Below are positions 53,027 through 61,500 of a DNA stretch of 64,000 nucleotides, in pieces (the first letter of the stretch is position 1; the number at the start of each line of letters is the position of its first letter). Made by a program: the position numbers and the translations under genes. The notes below the pieces were generated by a model. It did no database searches. It was given only the letters and a program-made list of their open reading frames with translations, and was not told where the DNA came from. This stretch comes from Cytophagaceae bacterium (GTDB taxonomy: Bacteria; Bacteroidota; Bacteroidia; Cytophagales; Spirosomataceae), in contig JAIXWL010000005.1 in NCBI GenBank assembly GCA_027491315.1, positions 1 to 64,000 of the forward strand, written 5' to 3'.

Positions 53027-53979
53027 TTTCGTTTATAAAAATAAAGACGAACAGGTGAACTTCCTTTTTCTGAAATGGTATAATACCCTCCTCCATCTGC
53101 AGCAAAAGCTATTCCTTCTCCTTGATATTCCGTAGGGTTTCCTACATAAGGAACAGTTTTATGAGCTCTAGCTAAAGCTTCTGGGATCGTTTCATTGGCT
53201 TTTCTTTTCCAATAATAGCATTCAATGTAATTTTTAATTAAAATCTCCGAGTTATCGGGAGAAACATCACCTGCGGTAATGTAATAGGCTGTTACGATTT
53301 TATCTATGGTGGAAAAGGGTACCGAAACGCCCAGTTCCTGAACAAATTCTGCCTTGACATTCGCTTGATTGGTAAAACTACCCGCCGGAATTTTATAGAG
53401 TCTTTTTCTATTTTCTCTTTTTGATATGATAAAAACATCCTTGGATTTTTGATCTACCAACAAACATTCCATATCTCGAGAGCCATCGGGCAAGGTGAAC
53501 GTCAATTTCTGAACGCCCGTTATGCTGGCATTATTGATGGAGGAAACATTTGGTTCATTAAACCAATAAATTGCATAGGAAGCTTGATTGGCATTATTAT
53601 CTCCAAAATCGGCTATATAGACCACCGCACTACCATTACTATCAGAGATCAAAGCAATATCCTCCCAATCCCTATTTTCAGCTCCTTGAATCACAAATTG
53701 TTTCATCCCCTTTCCAAAGGTATCAATCAAAAACAAGCGATTACTGTCTCCAGAATCATTATGTGCCCATAAAAAACCTTCATTTTTCTTACTAGCCACC
53801 AAGCCTGATGCCTCATCTAATTCCGGATTTTCAATGATTCCTCGATCTACACCTTCCTCATAACTAGACTCAGTCAAGCCAGGTTCTGGCGTGGGTGCTG
53901 GACCAGGACATGCCGTCAGCAAAAAGCTTAATGGAATTAAAAAAAGAAATCGTTTATAATTACTAGGCAGTTTTTTCAT
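53023..53979 (-). CDS. propeller-like lipoprotein, paralogue 1
   Basis: The ATG at 53979 gives 318 residues: KKLPSNYKRFLFLIPLSFLL leads to the lipobox LLTAC, followed by a Pro-rich linker. Family blocks are LDEASGLVASKKNEGFLWAH, NDSGDSNRLFLID, GAENRDWEDIALI, VVYIADFGDN and LPDGSRDMECLLVDQ. The start lies inside the 3' end of gldE (17-nt overlap), so expression is coupled to gldE. In Flavobacterium the gene after gldE is gldD; this protein is not GldD. The frame also opens nine codons earlier at 54006. Confidence 0.78.
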   Translation of the reverse strand: MKKLPSNYKRFLFLIPLSFLLTACPGPAPTPEPGLTESSYEEGVDRGIIENPELDEASGLVASKKNEGFLWAHNDSGDSNRLFLIDTFGKGMKQFVIQGAENRDWEDIALISDSNGSAVVYIADFGDNNANQASYAIYWFNEPNVSSINNASITGVQKLTFTLPDGSRDMECLLVDQKSKDVFIISKRENRKRLYKIPAGSFTNQANVKAEFVQELGVSVPFSTIDKIVTAYYITAGDVSPDNSEILIKNYIECYYWKRKANETIPEALARAHKTVPYVGNPTEYQGEGIAFAADGGGYYTISEKGSSPVRLYFYKRK

Positions 53980-55321
53980 CAGATTCTGTGGGCATAGGCG
54001 TGGCATTCAAGCTAACCTTAATTTTTTTAATTCGGCGGGTATCTACCGACTGTATTTTGAACACAAATGGGTCGCAAACAATCTCCTCTCCAGCATGTGG
54101 AATACGTGAAAATAATTCAATACAAAGACCCGCTAATGTTTCGCTTTCCCCTTTTACCTTTTCAAAAATGGAAACATCAACATCAAAAACACGGCAAAAA
54201 TCGTTCAAAGAAATTTTAGCCTCAAACAAATAGGTATGCTCATCTAGTTTTTTGTAGTCTAATTCTTCTTCATCAAATTCGTCGTTGATATCCCCGACAA
54301 TTTCTTCAATGATATCTTCCATGGTCACTAAGCCCTCTGTCTCACCATATTCATTGACCACAATAGCCATGTGAACCCGTTTTTCTTGAAAATCATACAG
54401 TAAATCATCAATTTTCTTATTCTCTGGGACAAAGAATGGTTGATGCAATAAGGACAACCAATCAAAATTTTCATCGTTATCTATATGTTCCAAGAGGTCT
54501 TTTATGTATAAAATACCTTCTATTTTGTCAATTGTCTCGGCATATACAGGTACACGGGAGTATCCATTTTTATTGATTTTATCCATTAATTCATGGAAGT
54601 CCATTTCCGTATCAAATGCCACGATATCTCTCCTGGCTTTCATGACCCCTTTGACAGAGGTATTTCCAAAATTCAAAATCCCACGTAAAATATCCTTTTC
54701 CCTTTCAGAGGTATTTTCATCCGTGGTAATCTCCAAAGCCTGGTTTAATTCATGGGTAGTTAAATAATAGGATTTCTTTTCAATCCTACTTTCAATCAAA
54801 TTAGAAATCCCCAATAAAACACGAGAAAGTGGCTTAAATACCAAGGTAAAGAAGTCAATCAATGGAGCTGTATACCTTGCAAAAATCAAGTTATTCTGTT
54901 GGGCCCAAACTTTTGGAATCAATTCTCCGAAAAAAGCAATGATGAAGGTGACGCCAAACAAGAGGAATAAGGTAACCAGCAAAGAGTTAACGGACTCCTC
55001 CCCGATCAATAATTGGGTTAGGTAATTTGCTAGTGTAATGAAAATAATATTGACAAAATTGATGGCAATGAGAAGCGTGGCCAGTAAAAGTTGAGGTTGA
55101 TCCAATAATTTACTTAATGTTTTCTCCCTTTTAATGACACTTTCTTTTAGCGATATTCTTTGCTCTGCATTGAGCGAAAAAAAGGCAACTTCTGAGCCGG
55201 AAAGCAAAGCAGAAAGTAATATTAGAGCAAATAAAATAAGGCTAATAAAAATGATGGAGGGCGCGCTGATGTTGGGTTCAAAAGCAATCAATAAGACATT
55301 CGAAAAGGGATCGGCCTCCAT
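53963..55321 (-). CDS. gldE: GldE, CNNM/CorC-type membrane protein
   Basis: A 452-residue protein with an N-terminal DUF21/CNNM membrane domain (segments at about 17-42, 77-105, 115-140; GSEVAFFSLNAEQR), a CBS pair (DIVAFDTEMDFHELMDKI; GYSRVPVYAETIDKIEGILY; MAIVVNEYGETEGLVTMED), and a C-terminal CorC/HlyC domain. Such proteins are linked to divalent cation transport. The GldE name rests on the mutY-ssb-gldE order and on the length, shared with gliding bacteria where gldE supports GldD and the type IX secretion machinery. Generic hemolysin-family naming is the alternative. Confidence 0.88.
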   Translation of the reverse strand: MEADPFSNVLLIAFEPNISAPSIIFISLILFALILLSALLSGSEVAFFSLNAEQRISLKESVIKREKTLSKLLDQPQLLLATLLIAINFVNIIFITLANYLTQLLIGEESVNSLLVTLFLLFGVTFIIAFFGELIPKVWAQQNNLIFARYTAPLIDFFTLVFKPLSRVLLGISNLIESRIEKKSYYLTTHELNQALEITTDENTSEREKDILRGILNFGNTSVKGVMKARRDIVAFDTEMDFHELMDKINKNGYSRVPVYAETIDKIEGILYIKDLLEHIDNDENFDWLSLLHQPFFVPENKKIDDLLYDFQEKRVHMAIVVNEYGETEGLVTMEDIIEEIVGDINDEFDEEELDYKKLDEHTYLFEAKISLNDFCRVFDVDVSIFEKVKGESETLAGLCIELFSRIPHAGEEIVCDPFVFKIQSVDTRRIKKIKVSLNATPMPTESDEKTA

Positions 55322-55397
55322 AGGGTAAAATCAAAATTTATACAAATTTATAAAAAAGGGAATAGCTTTTTTAACTATTCCCTTCTAACCCAGAATA

Positions 55398-55862
55398 TTA
55401 AAATGGAAGATCATCATCTCCAGAGTCTGCTACTTGTGGAAAACTTGGTGAAGGTGATGCCGATTTCTCTGCCGTTGGCAATGCCTCAGGACGGGGTCTT
55501 GCTTCTGGAGATTCATTGGCTGGTCGATCATTTCTTCCTCCAATCAAATTGATGGATGTGGCCCGAATTCGATACCCACGTACCGTAGCACCATTTTTAT
55601 CTTGCCATTCTTCTGACCTGATTTTACCTTCAATGTACACTTGATTACCTTTTCGCAAATATTGCTCTGCAATATTGGCCAAATTATCCCAAAGTTCTAC
55701 GCGATGCCATTCCGTTTGCTCTACGCGTTGTCCGTCTTTTCCTGGATAGGATTCTGAAGTAGCAATATTGATATTGGCTACTTTAATCCCGCTTGGTAAG
55801 GCTCTTACTTCTGGGTCTCCCCCCAAATTGCCTAATAAAATCACTTTGTTTACTCCTGCCAT
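55398..55862 (-). CDS. ssb: single-stranded DNA-binding protein
   Basis: A 154-residue OB-fold protein: [21 protein letters not shown] start, [35 protein letters not shown] and the conserved acidic partner-binding tail DSGDDDLPF. The linker is Pro/Ser-rich. Second in the mutY-ssb-gldE cluster. Confidence 0.97.
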   Translation of the reverse strand: MAGVNKVILLGNLGGDPEVRALPSGIKVANINIATSESYPGKDGQRVEQTEWHRVELWDNLANIAEQYLRKGNQVYIEGKIRSEEWQDKNGATVRGYRIRATSINLIGGRNDRPANESPEARPRPEALPTAEKSASPSPSFPQVADSGDDDLPF

Positions 55863-55911
55863 AATGTGTTTGTTTTATTTGATTATCGGCAAACCCTTTG
55901 CCAAAACAAAA

Positions 55912-57009
55912 TTATCGTGGCATTGAATCATTAAAAATCTGCATCTGCAAATTATCAGTTATCAGATTCAAAAGCAAGACCGATTTTCCCAGCTTTTCGA
56001 AGTCCACAGGTCGCATCCATTGAAATCCCTCCTGAACCTTAATATCAAGATTATCAGGAACTTGGATATGCCAAGCCCGGCAATGAATCTTTTGGTGACT
56101 AAGCAAGTGTATTTTAGGTGATTTCAAGCTCTGAACAGAACTCCCTTGCAGGAATAGACTAAGGTTTTCATCTATTTCCAATAGGTTTTCTAAGTCTTCC
56201 TCCTGTTGAGATTCGACCAAATAAAACTCCCACAAACCAGACCAAATATCCTTTTCTTTTCTTTCTCTAACTAAAATTTTGTTTCCCTGCTCAATAATAA
56301 AATAGTTAAAGTAGCGATTCCGTTGCTTAACTTTCTTTTGTTTGACAGGAAAATCTTGAACACGTTTTTCTTGAAATGCAAAACAGGTCACACTCAGTGG
56401 GCAGCTAGCACATAAGGGGGCCGGACTGCATTGCAAGGAACCAAAATCCATGATGGCCTGATTGAATTCTGCGGCTTGATCGGGTGGAATTAATTCTTGG
56501 GCCACTTCGGTAAATTCTTTCCTAGCTGAACTGTGTAAAATATCCGTTTCAATCCCAAAATACCGAGCCAAAATTCGAAAAACATTTCCATCCACCACTG
56601 GCTTGGCTTCCCCAAAAGCAAAAGAAGCAATGGCGGCAGCTGTATATGGCCCAACACCCGGCAATTGAATTAAAGAATCATAGGTAGTGGGGAAATTCCC
56701 TTGATATTTTGAAACTACTAATTTGGCCGTTTTATGTAAATTTCTGGCTCTGGAATAATACCCTAAACCTTGCCAATGTCGAAACAGAACTGACTCATCT
56801 GAATCAGCCAAGGATTTTACCGTAGGGAAAACCTCCAGCAATTTTAAATAATATGGCAGCCCTTGGGCTACTCGAGTTTGCTGTAAGACTATTTCTGATA
56901 ACCATATAGCATAAGGATCTTGGGTTTGTCGCCAAGGTAATTCACGAGCATGTTGTCGATACCAGCTTAAAAGGCCTTCAGTAAAAGGGTGATGATTTTT
57001 AGATTGCAT
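55912..57009 (-). CDS. mutY: A/G-specific adenine DNA glycosylase
   Basis: Removes adenine mispaired with 8-oxoguanine. The ATG at 57009 gives 365 residues; the frame opens at a TTG (57021), but that codon lies in a TATCTTTG promoter box (57026-57019). Catalytic region LPWRQTQDPYAIWLSEIVLQ (Glu in SEIVLQQT), helix-hairpin-helix LPGVGPYTAAAIASFAFG and catalytic Asp in VVDGNVFR are intact. The iron-sulfur ligands read CSPAPLCASCPLSVTC, a Cys-x5-Cys-x2-Cys-x5-Cys pattern, one residue shorter than the usual first spacing of six. A NUDIX-like 8-oxoG-sensing C-terminal domain follows. Confidence 0.95.
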   Translation of the reverse strand: MQSKNHHPFTEGLLSWYRQHARELPWRQTQDPYAIWLSEIVLQQTRVAQGLPYYLKLLEVFPTVKSLADSDESVLFRHWQGLGYYSRARNLHKTAKLVVSKYQGNFPTTYDSLIQLPGVGPYTAAAIASFAFGEAKPVVDGNVFRILARYFGIETDILHSSARKEFTEVAQELIPPDQAAEFNQAIMDFGSLQCSPAPLCASCPLSVTCFAFQEKRVQDFPVKQKKVKQRNRYFNYFIIEQGNKILVRERKEKDIWSGLWEFYLVESQQEEDLENLLEIDENLSLFLQGSSVQSLKSPKIHLLSHQKIHCRAWHIQVPDNLDIKVQEGFQWMRPVDFEKLGKSVLLLNLITDNLQMQIFNDSMPR

Positions 57010-57018
57010 GGGATGAAT

Positions 57019-57122
57019 CAAAGATACGAAGAAAGAAGGGAGCTATTTGACAAGCAATTGCTAAAAAAATCAATTAAATCATTGAGAAGCATTTCTATTC
57101 TTCGAGAAAAACATTACTTTTG
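57019..57122. promoter_or_regulatory. divergent -7 boxes of mutY and the HU-type gene
   Basis: TATCTTTG on the minus strand (57026-57019) would start mutY transcription about 3 nt before its ATG, so the mRNA may be almost leaderless. TACTTTTG on the plus strand (57115-57122) serves the HU-type gene, with a leader near 57 nt. Neither has a perfectly spaced TTG. Confidence 0.6.
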
Positions 57123-57185
57123 TGTCCCTTTTAAAGAAAGGGAAAGCGATTAGAACAAAATAGATCATTTAAAGCATTAATTACC

Positions 57186-57479
57186 GTGACCAAGGCAGAT
57201 GTAATTGCTGAGATTTCCAGCAAAACAGGGATTGACAAAAAAGATGTTTCTGAAACGTTAGAAAAGTTTTTCGAAGTTGTAAAAGATAATTTGTCCAAAC
57301 AAGAGAACATTTATGTTCGTGGTTTTGGAAGTTTTATTAACAAAAAGAGAGCTAAAAAAATTGCTAGAAATATTTCAAAAAACACGGCAATTACGATTGA
57401 CGAGCACTATGTGCCAAGCTTTAAGCCTGCCAAAGTGTTCATTGAACAAGTTAAAACGAGCACTGACCCTGCTAAATAA
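57186..57479 (+). CDS. HU/IHF family DNA-binding protein
   Basis: A 97-residue nucleoid protein. The GTG start is supported by the family N-terminus TKADVIAEISSKTGIDKKDV. The beta-arm region FGSFINKKRAKKIARNI is followed by VPSFKPAKVF. HU proteins bend DNA as dimers. The divergent mutY-HU arrangement, followed by the TPR gene and rng, is kept in related genomes as far as I recall. Confidence 0.95.
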   Translation: MTKADVIAEISSKTGIDKKDVSETLEKFFEVVKDNLSKQENIYVRGFGSFINKKRAKKIARNISKNTAITIDEHYVPSFKPAKVFIEQVKTSTDPAK

Positions 57480-57504
57480 GGTATAATACCTCAGGTCTAG
57501 AAAG

Positions 57505-58371
57505 ATGAAGAAATCCTATGTGATCATTCTTGTTATTGGCCTTGGGTTAACAGCCCTCATATTTCAATTACCCAAAGGAAATGTGAGTAATACCACGAGT
57601 AACGCTCCTGCTGGAGGTGCCAATCGCGATGCGAAAGGCGATGATCGCCAGGATGAGCATAAAGAAGAAAGCGCGACAAAATCAGAAGAAATGCATGCCG
57701 CACCGTTGACAAAAGCTCAACAAGCAGCCGTTTCAAAATTAAAAGCTGAATTGAGTCAAGCTAAAACAGAGGTTTCTCAATCCGGTGTGTTAGATAAATT
57801 AATCAACACATTTGTGGGAGCTAATCATTACGATAGTGCTGCATATTATGCAGGGCAATTCGCAGAGCAGCACCCCGGTATGAATAATCTCTTACGTGCA
57901 GGCCAATTGTATTTTGAGGCCCAAACTTATGCGCTGAACCCAAGTAAAGGTAAAGCCATGGGAGAAAAAGCACGTGTATATTTTGAACAAGTATTATCGA
58001 AAGATCCGTCTAACCTATTGGTGAAAACGAATTTAGCGATGACTTACGTGGATACGCCCACTCCCATGAAAGGTATTACCTTACTGAGGGAAGTGATTGA
58101 ACAAGAGCCGACATTCGTGCCTGCTTTATTCAACTTAGGAATTTTATCCATTAAATCGAATCAATATGGCAAAGGCCAGGAACGATTCACACAGATATTG
58201 AAGCTGGAACCAAACAATTACAAAGCTGCCTTAAACCTCGGCTTTTGCTTGGCCCAGTTAGATAAATTAGATGAGGCAAAGAAAGTGCTTCGGATGGTGC
58301 TTGACAAGAGCAAAGATCCAGAAGAAACCAAAGCTGCCCAAGAGTTGCTCGCAGAAATGCAAAAACATTGA
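57505..58371 (+). CDS. TPR-repeat exported or anchored protein
   Basis: A 288-residue protein with one N-terminal membrane anchor (about 4-22, SYVIILVIGLGLTALIFQL), a charged low-complexity linker (about 25-70), and tetratricopeptide-like helices from about 90 to the end. The clearest units are FVPALFNLGILSIKSNQYGK and YKAALNLGFCLAQLDKLDEA. TPRs bind protein partners; the partner is unknown. Lies between the HU gene and the small ribosomal gene, followed by rng, and may be co-transcribed with them. Confidence 0.85.
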   Translation: MKKSYVIILVIGLGLTALIFQLPKGNVSNTTSNAPAGGANRDAKGDDRQDEHKEESATKSEEMHAAPLTKAQQAAVSKLKAELSQAKTEVSQSGVLDKLINTFVGANHYDSAAYYAGQFAEQHPGMNNLLRAGQLYFEAQTYALNPSKGKAMGEKARVYFEQVLSKDPSNLLVKTNLAMTYVDTPTPMKGITLLREVIEQEPTFVPALFNLGILSIKSNQYGKGQERFTQILKLEPNNYKAALNLGFCLAQLDKLDEAKKVLRMVLDKSKDPEETKAAQELLAEMQKH

Positions 58372-58421
58372 GGTTGAAAATCAACTTCTTACATTATTAA
58401 AAAATTTAAACGCTAACAGGT

Positions 58422-58511
58422 ATGCCTTGCGGAAAGAAAAGAAAACGTCACAAGATTTCAACACACAAAAGAAAGAAACGTCTTCGTAAGAATCGTCATA
58501 AGAAGAAATAG
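58422..58511 (+). CDS. bS22/mS38-like (AURKAIP1/COX24-type) small ribosomal subunit protein
   Basis: A 29-codon gene, MPCGKKRKRHKISTHKRK then KRLRKNRHKKK, extremely basic. The GKKRKRHKxxTHKRKKR pattern matches the short AURKAIP1/COX24-domain proteins annotated in Bacteroidota, relatives of mitochondrial mS38 and mycobacterial bS22 that lie on 16S rRNA. It is preceded by an A-rich tract, no strong Shine-Dalgarno. It ends 40 nt before a strong terminator. Genes of this size are often missed by automatic annotation. Confidence 0.85.
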   Translation: MPCGKKRKRHKISTHKRKKRLRKNRHKKK

Positions 58512-58551
58512 TTAGTATAATTACCTCCTTTTGGTAGCGTAATTAGGTAAC

Positions 58552-58586
58552 CCAAAAACAGACCATCACAAATGGCCTGTTTTTGG
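58552..58586 (+). terminator. intrinsic terminator
   Basis: ccaaaaacag (58552-58561) pairs with ctgtttttgg (58577-58586), with an inner ccat/atgg stem. It closes the HU-TPR-small ribosomal gene run before rng. Confidence 0.85.
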
Positions 58587-58651
58587 TGTTTGTTATATAT
58601 ATTAGCATTGGGATAAGTCTGTCCCGTCTAACATTCTTCTCGTAATATATT

Positions 58652-60208
58652 GTGAGTAATGAATTAATCATCAATTCTACCCCCAAAGGGGATAGAATTG
58701 CCCTTTTGCAAGACAAAAGGATTGTAGAATATCATATCGAACAGTCGGAACCTCAATTCTCTGTGGGTGATATCTATCTCGGTACTGTCAAAAAATTAGT
58801 CTCTGGTCTAAACGCTGCCTTCATTGATATTGGTTATGAAAAGGATGCATTCCTTCACTACCATGATCTAGGCCCTAACTTGAACTCGCTCCAGAAATTC
58901 TCACGAGATGTGATGAATAAAAAGGGTAAGAACATTAAGTTAGAGAACTTCAAAATAGAAGAAGAAATTGATAAGCTAGGTAAAATCGACAAGGTTTTAA
59001 CCCGCAATCAACTCATCTTAGTGCAAGTAGTTAAAGAACCTATTTCTACTAAAGGCCCTCGTTTATCCTGTGACATTTCCATAGCAGGCAGATTCTTGGT
59101 ATTGGTTCCTTTTTCTAATGGGGTCAATATTTCTAAGAAAATTACGTCCAAAGCCGAAAGAAGTCGATTGATGAAATTGATGTCATCCATCAAGCCAAAA
59201 AACTTTGGGGTCATTGTTAGAACAGTAGCGGAAGGTAAAGCAGTAGAAGAAATGGAGCGCGACCTTCGCGATTCCATATCCAAATGGGAAGATGGTATCG
59301 CTAAGTTGATAGATGCCAAGCCTAGAGATCGGGTTATCGGTGAAATGAGCCGAGCTACATCGATGTTGAGGGATTTATTGAACAATGACTTCGATAATGT
59401 CATTGTCGATAACCAAGATTTATACAATGAGGCTAAAGGTTATGTGCACCAGGTAGCTCCGGAAAAAGAAAAAATTGTCAAATTACATACGGGTAAAACC
59501 AAGTTATTTGAACAGGTGGGCATCGAAAAGCAGTTAAAAATGCTATTCGGAAGATCCGTTTCTTTACCCGCGGGTGGTTACCTGATTATTGAGCATACAG
59601 AAGCATTGCACGTCATTGACGTAAACTCTGGAAATAAATCCAATTCCGAAGATGATCAAGAAGCTACGGCATTAAGTGTAAACCGAGAAGCCGCTAAGGA
59701 AATTGCTCGTCAATTACGCCTTCGTGATATGGGTGGTATCATCGTGATCGATTTCATCGACATGAAAAAAGCAGATAACCGTAAGTTGATTCAGGACATC
59801 ATGCGTGATGAAATGAGAACGGACCGCTCCAAGTATACCATCTTGCCGCTGACCAAATTCGGTTTAATGCAAATCACCCGTCAGCGTGTTCGACCTGAAA
59901 TGAACGTGGCTACGCATGAAACATGCCCAAGTTGTGGAGGTACAGGTACCATCACGGCTAGTATTGCTGTTTCAGAGATTATCGCCCAGCATGTAGAACA
60001 TTTGGTTACCAAACAAAATGAGAAAAAGCTCACTTTATTGGTTCATCCATTCTTAAGTGCTTACTTTACTAAGGGATTCCCTTCCATACGAATGAAGTGG
60101 TTTATGACGTTTAAGTCTTGGATTCACATCACAGAAGATTCCTCCCTAGGTATTACTGACTTTAAGTTTTTGAACCATAATGGAGATGAGATCGAGATAT
60201 CGTCTTAG
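58652..60208 (+). CDS. rng: ribonuclease G (RNase E/G family)
   Basis: A 518-residue endoribonuclease. The GTG start gives SNELIINSTPKGDRIALLQD. The S1 RNA-binding domain is at about 35-125 (VGDIYLGTVKKLVSGLNAAF, IDIGYEKDAFLHYHDL). The catalytic aspartates are in HVIDVNSGNKSN and IIVIDFIDMKKADNR, and the zinc-link in HETCPSCGGTGTI. Length is RNase G-like, with no long disordered degradosome scaffold. Handles 16S rRNA 5' maturation and mRNA turnover. The downstream TPR gene starts inside it (29-nt overlap). Confidence 0.96.
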   Translation: MSNELIINSTPKGDRIALLQDKRIVEYHIEQSEPQFSVGDIYLGTVKKLVSGLNAAFIDIGYEKDAFLHYHDLGPNLNSLQKFSRDVMNKKGKNIKLENFKIEEEIDKLGKIDKVLTRNQLILVQVVKEPISTKGPRLSCDISIAGRFLVLVPFSNGVNISKKITSKAERSRLMKLMSSIKPKNFGVIVRTVAEGKAVEEMERDLRDSISKWEDGIAKLIDAKPRDRVIGEMSRATSMLRDLLNNDFDNVIVDNQDLYNEAKGYVHQVAPEKEKIVKLHTGKTKLFEQVGIEKQLKMLFGRSVSLPAGGYLIIEHTEALHVIDVNSGNKSNSEDDQEATALSVNREAAKEIARQLRLRDMGGIIVIDFIDMKKADNRKLIQDIMRDEMRTDRSKYTILPLTKFGLMQITRQRVRPEMNVATHETCPSCGGTGTITASIAVSEIIAQHVEHLVTKQNEKKLTLLVHPFLSAYFTKGFPSIRMKWFMTFKSWIHITEDSSLGITDFKFLNHNGDEIEISS

Positions 60209-61412
60209 ATCATACATATTACTTCTAAGTTTTCTTTCACTGTCTTTCCTAAGCTTAGGTCAATGGTGGAAGAAAACCGAAGAAGCAGAAAAAGAGCGTT
60301 CCAAAGGGATGCTTTTGTTCACATCAGAAGTACAGATTGAGGCCACCAATGCCATCAATCAAATGTACAACTTCAAATTCCCGGAAGCCGAGCGGGAATT
60401 TAACTACCTCAAAGTCAAACATCCAGATCATCCACTACCCGACTTCCTTTTGGGCCTTGTTCAATGGTGGAAAATGGTTCCCAATACGCAGAACGAAGTC
60501 TATGACGACCGATTGTTGGAATACATGGATCGGAGTATTTCGAAAGCAGAGAAAATTTGGGATGAAACAGAAAATCCAGAAGCCGCCTTTTTTATGGCAG
60601 CCGCTTATGGTTTTAAAGGGCGTTTACATGCTGAGCGTAAACATTGGGCAAGGGCTACTTTAGCCGCTAAAAATGCGCTTAAATACCTAGAAAACTCCCG
60701 CGAATTTGCCGATTTTAGTCCTGAACTGATGTTTGGAGATGGTTTATACAATTACTATTACCACTTCATTAAACAAAATTTCAAACTATTGCGACCGGTA
60801 TTATGGCTTTTCCCAAAAGCTAATAAACAACAAGGAATAGAACAATTGGAAAAGGTTAGCTACCAAGCTTTCTACACGCGTACGGAAGCACGGTATTTCC
60901 TATTGCAAATCTATGCCATGGAAAATATGTCGGACAAGAGCTACGAACTGGCCAAATATACCCACCAAAATTATCCTGATAATCCATTTTTTGAACGTTA
61001 CCATGCCCGATCTGCTTTTATGTTAGGCAAATTGGATGAAGCCATGGAAATTTCTAAGAGTATTCTCCAAAAAATAGATAACCATCAGGTGGGTTATGAA
61101 GGAGTATCCGGCCGATATGCCAGTTATATTTTGGGCTATTATCAATTATATATTTTTAAAAACCCCTCTGAGGCTAAAATATATTTCCAAAAATGCATGG
61201 ATTTCTCCATTCAAACTGGTTCCTTAGAGTCAGGATATTATTGGGCCTCTGTTTTAGGATTAGCGCGAATTGCCTTTCAAGCAAGCGATTTCGATAAGGC
61301 CGTTGACCTTTGTAAAGAGGTGATGGACAAAGCAGATAAAAAAACGAGCCAATATACCGAAGCTAAAAAACTACTTTCTGAGGCAAAAAAAGCTAGAAGA
61401 AAAAAGAAATAA
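60180..61412 (+). CDS. TPR-repeat exported protein
   Basis: A 410-residue protein with a signal peptide (residues about 8-27, LRSYILLLSFLSLSFLSLGQ). Helical tetratricopeptide-like repeats follow, for example NQMYNFKFPEAEREFNYLKV at about 60, and toward the C-terminus ARIAFQASDFDKAVDLCKEV. Lysine-rich C-terminus (KKARRKKK). Overlaps rng by 29 nt in another frame, so it is translationally coupled. Partner unknown. Starts at 60180 or 60186. Confidence 0.82.
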   Translation: MEMRSRYRLRSYILLLSFLSLSFLSLGQWWKKTEEAEKERSKGMLLFTSEVQIEATNAINQMYNFKFPEAEREFNYLKVKHPDHPLPDFLLGLVQWWKMVPNTQNEVYDDRLLEYMDRSISKAEKIWDETENPEAAFFMAAAYGFKGRLHAERKHWARATLAAKNALKYLENSREFADFSPELMFGDGLYNYYYHFIKQNFKLLRPVLWLFPKANKQQGIEQLEKVSYQAFYTRTEARYFLLQIYAMENMSDKSYELAKYTHQNYPDNPFFERYHARSAFMLGKLDEAMEISKSILQKIDNHQVGYEGVSGRYASYILGYYQLYIFKNPSEAKIYFQKCMDFSIQTGSLESGYYWASVLGLARIAFQASDFDKAVDLCKEVMDKADKKTSQYTEAKKLLSEAKKARRKKK

Positions 61413-61434
61413 AGAATTTAACAATTACTTAATA

Positions 61435-61462
61435 TTGGCATCGTAGGTATCATGTACTTTTG
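61435..61462 (+). promoter_or_regulatory. pit promoter
   Basis: TTG (61435-61437), a 17-nt spacer and TACTTTTG (61455-61462). Transcription would begin near 61468, giving a leader of about 33 nt. Confidence 0.65.
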
Positions 61463-61500
61463 CATCCATATTTGCACCAATATACCTTAAATAACATCCT

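Noticed and set aside
53449-53795. Two plus-strand frames within the propeller-like lipoprotein
   Set aside because: Antisense shadows with no start signal; the minus-strand family blocks are unambiguous.
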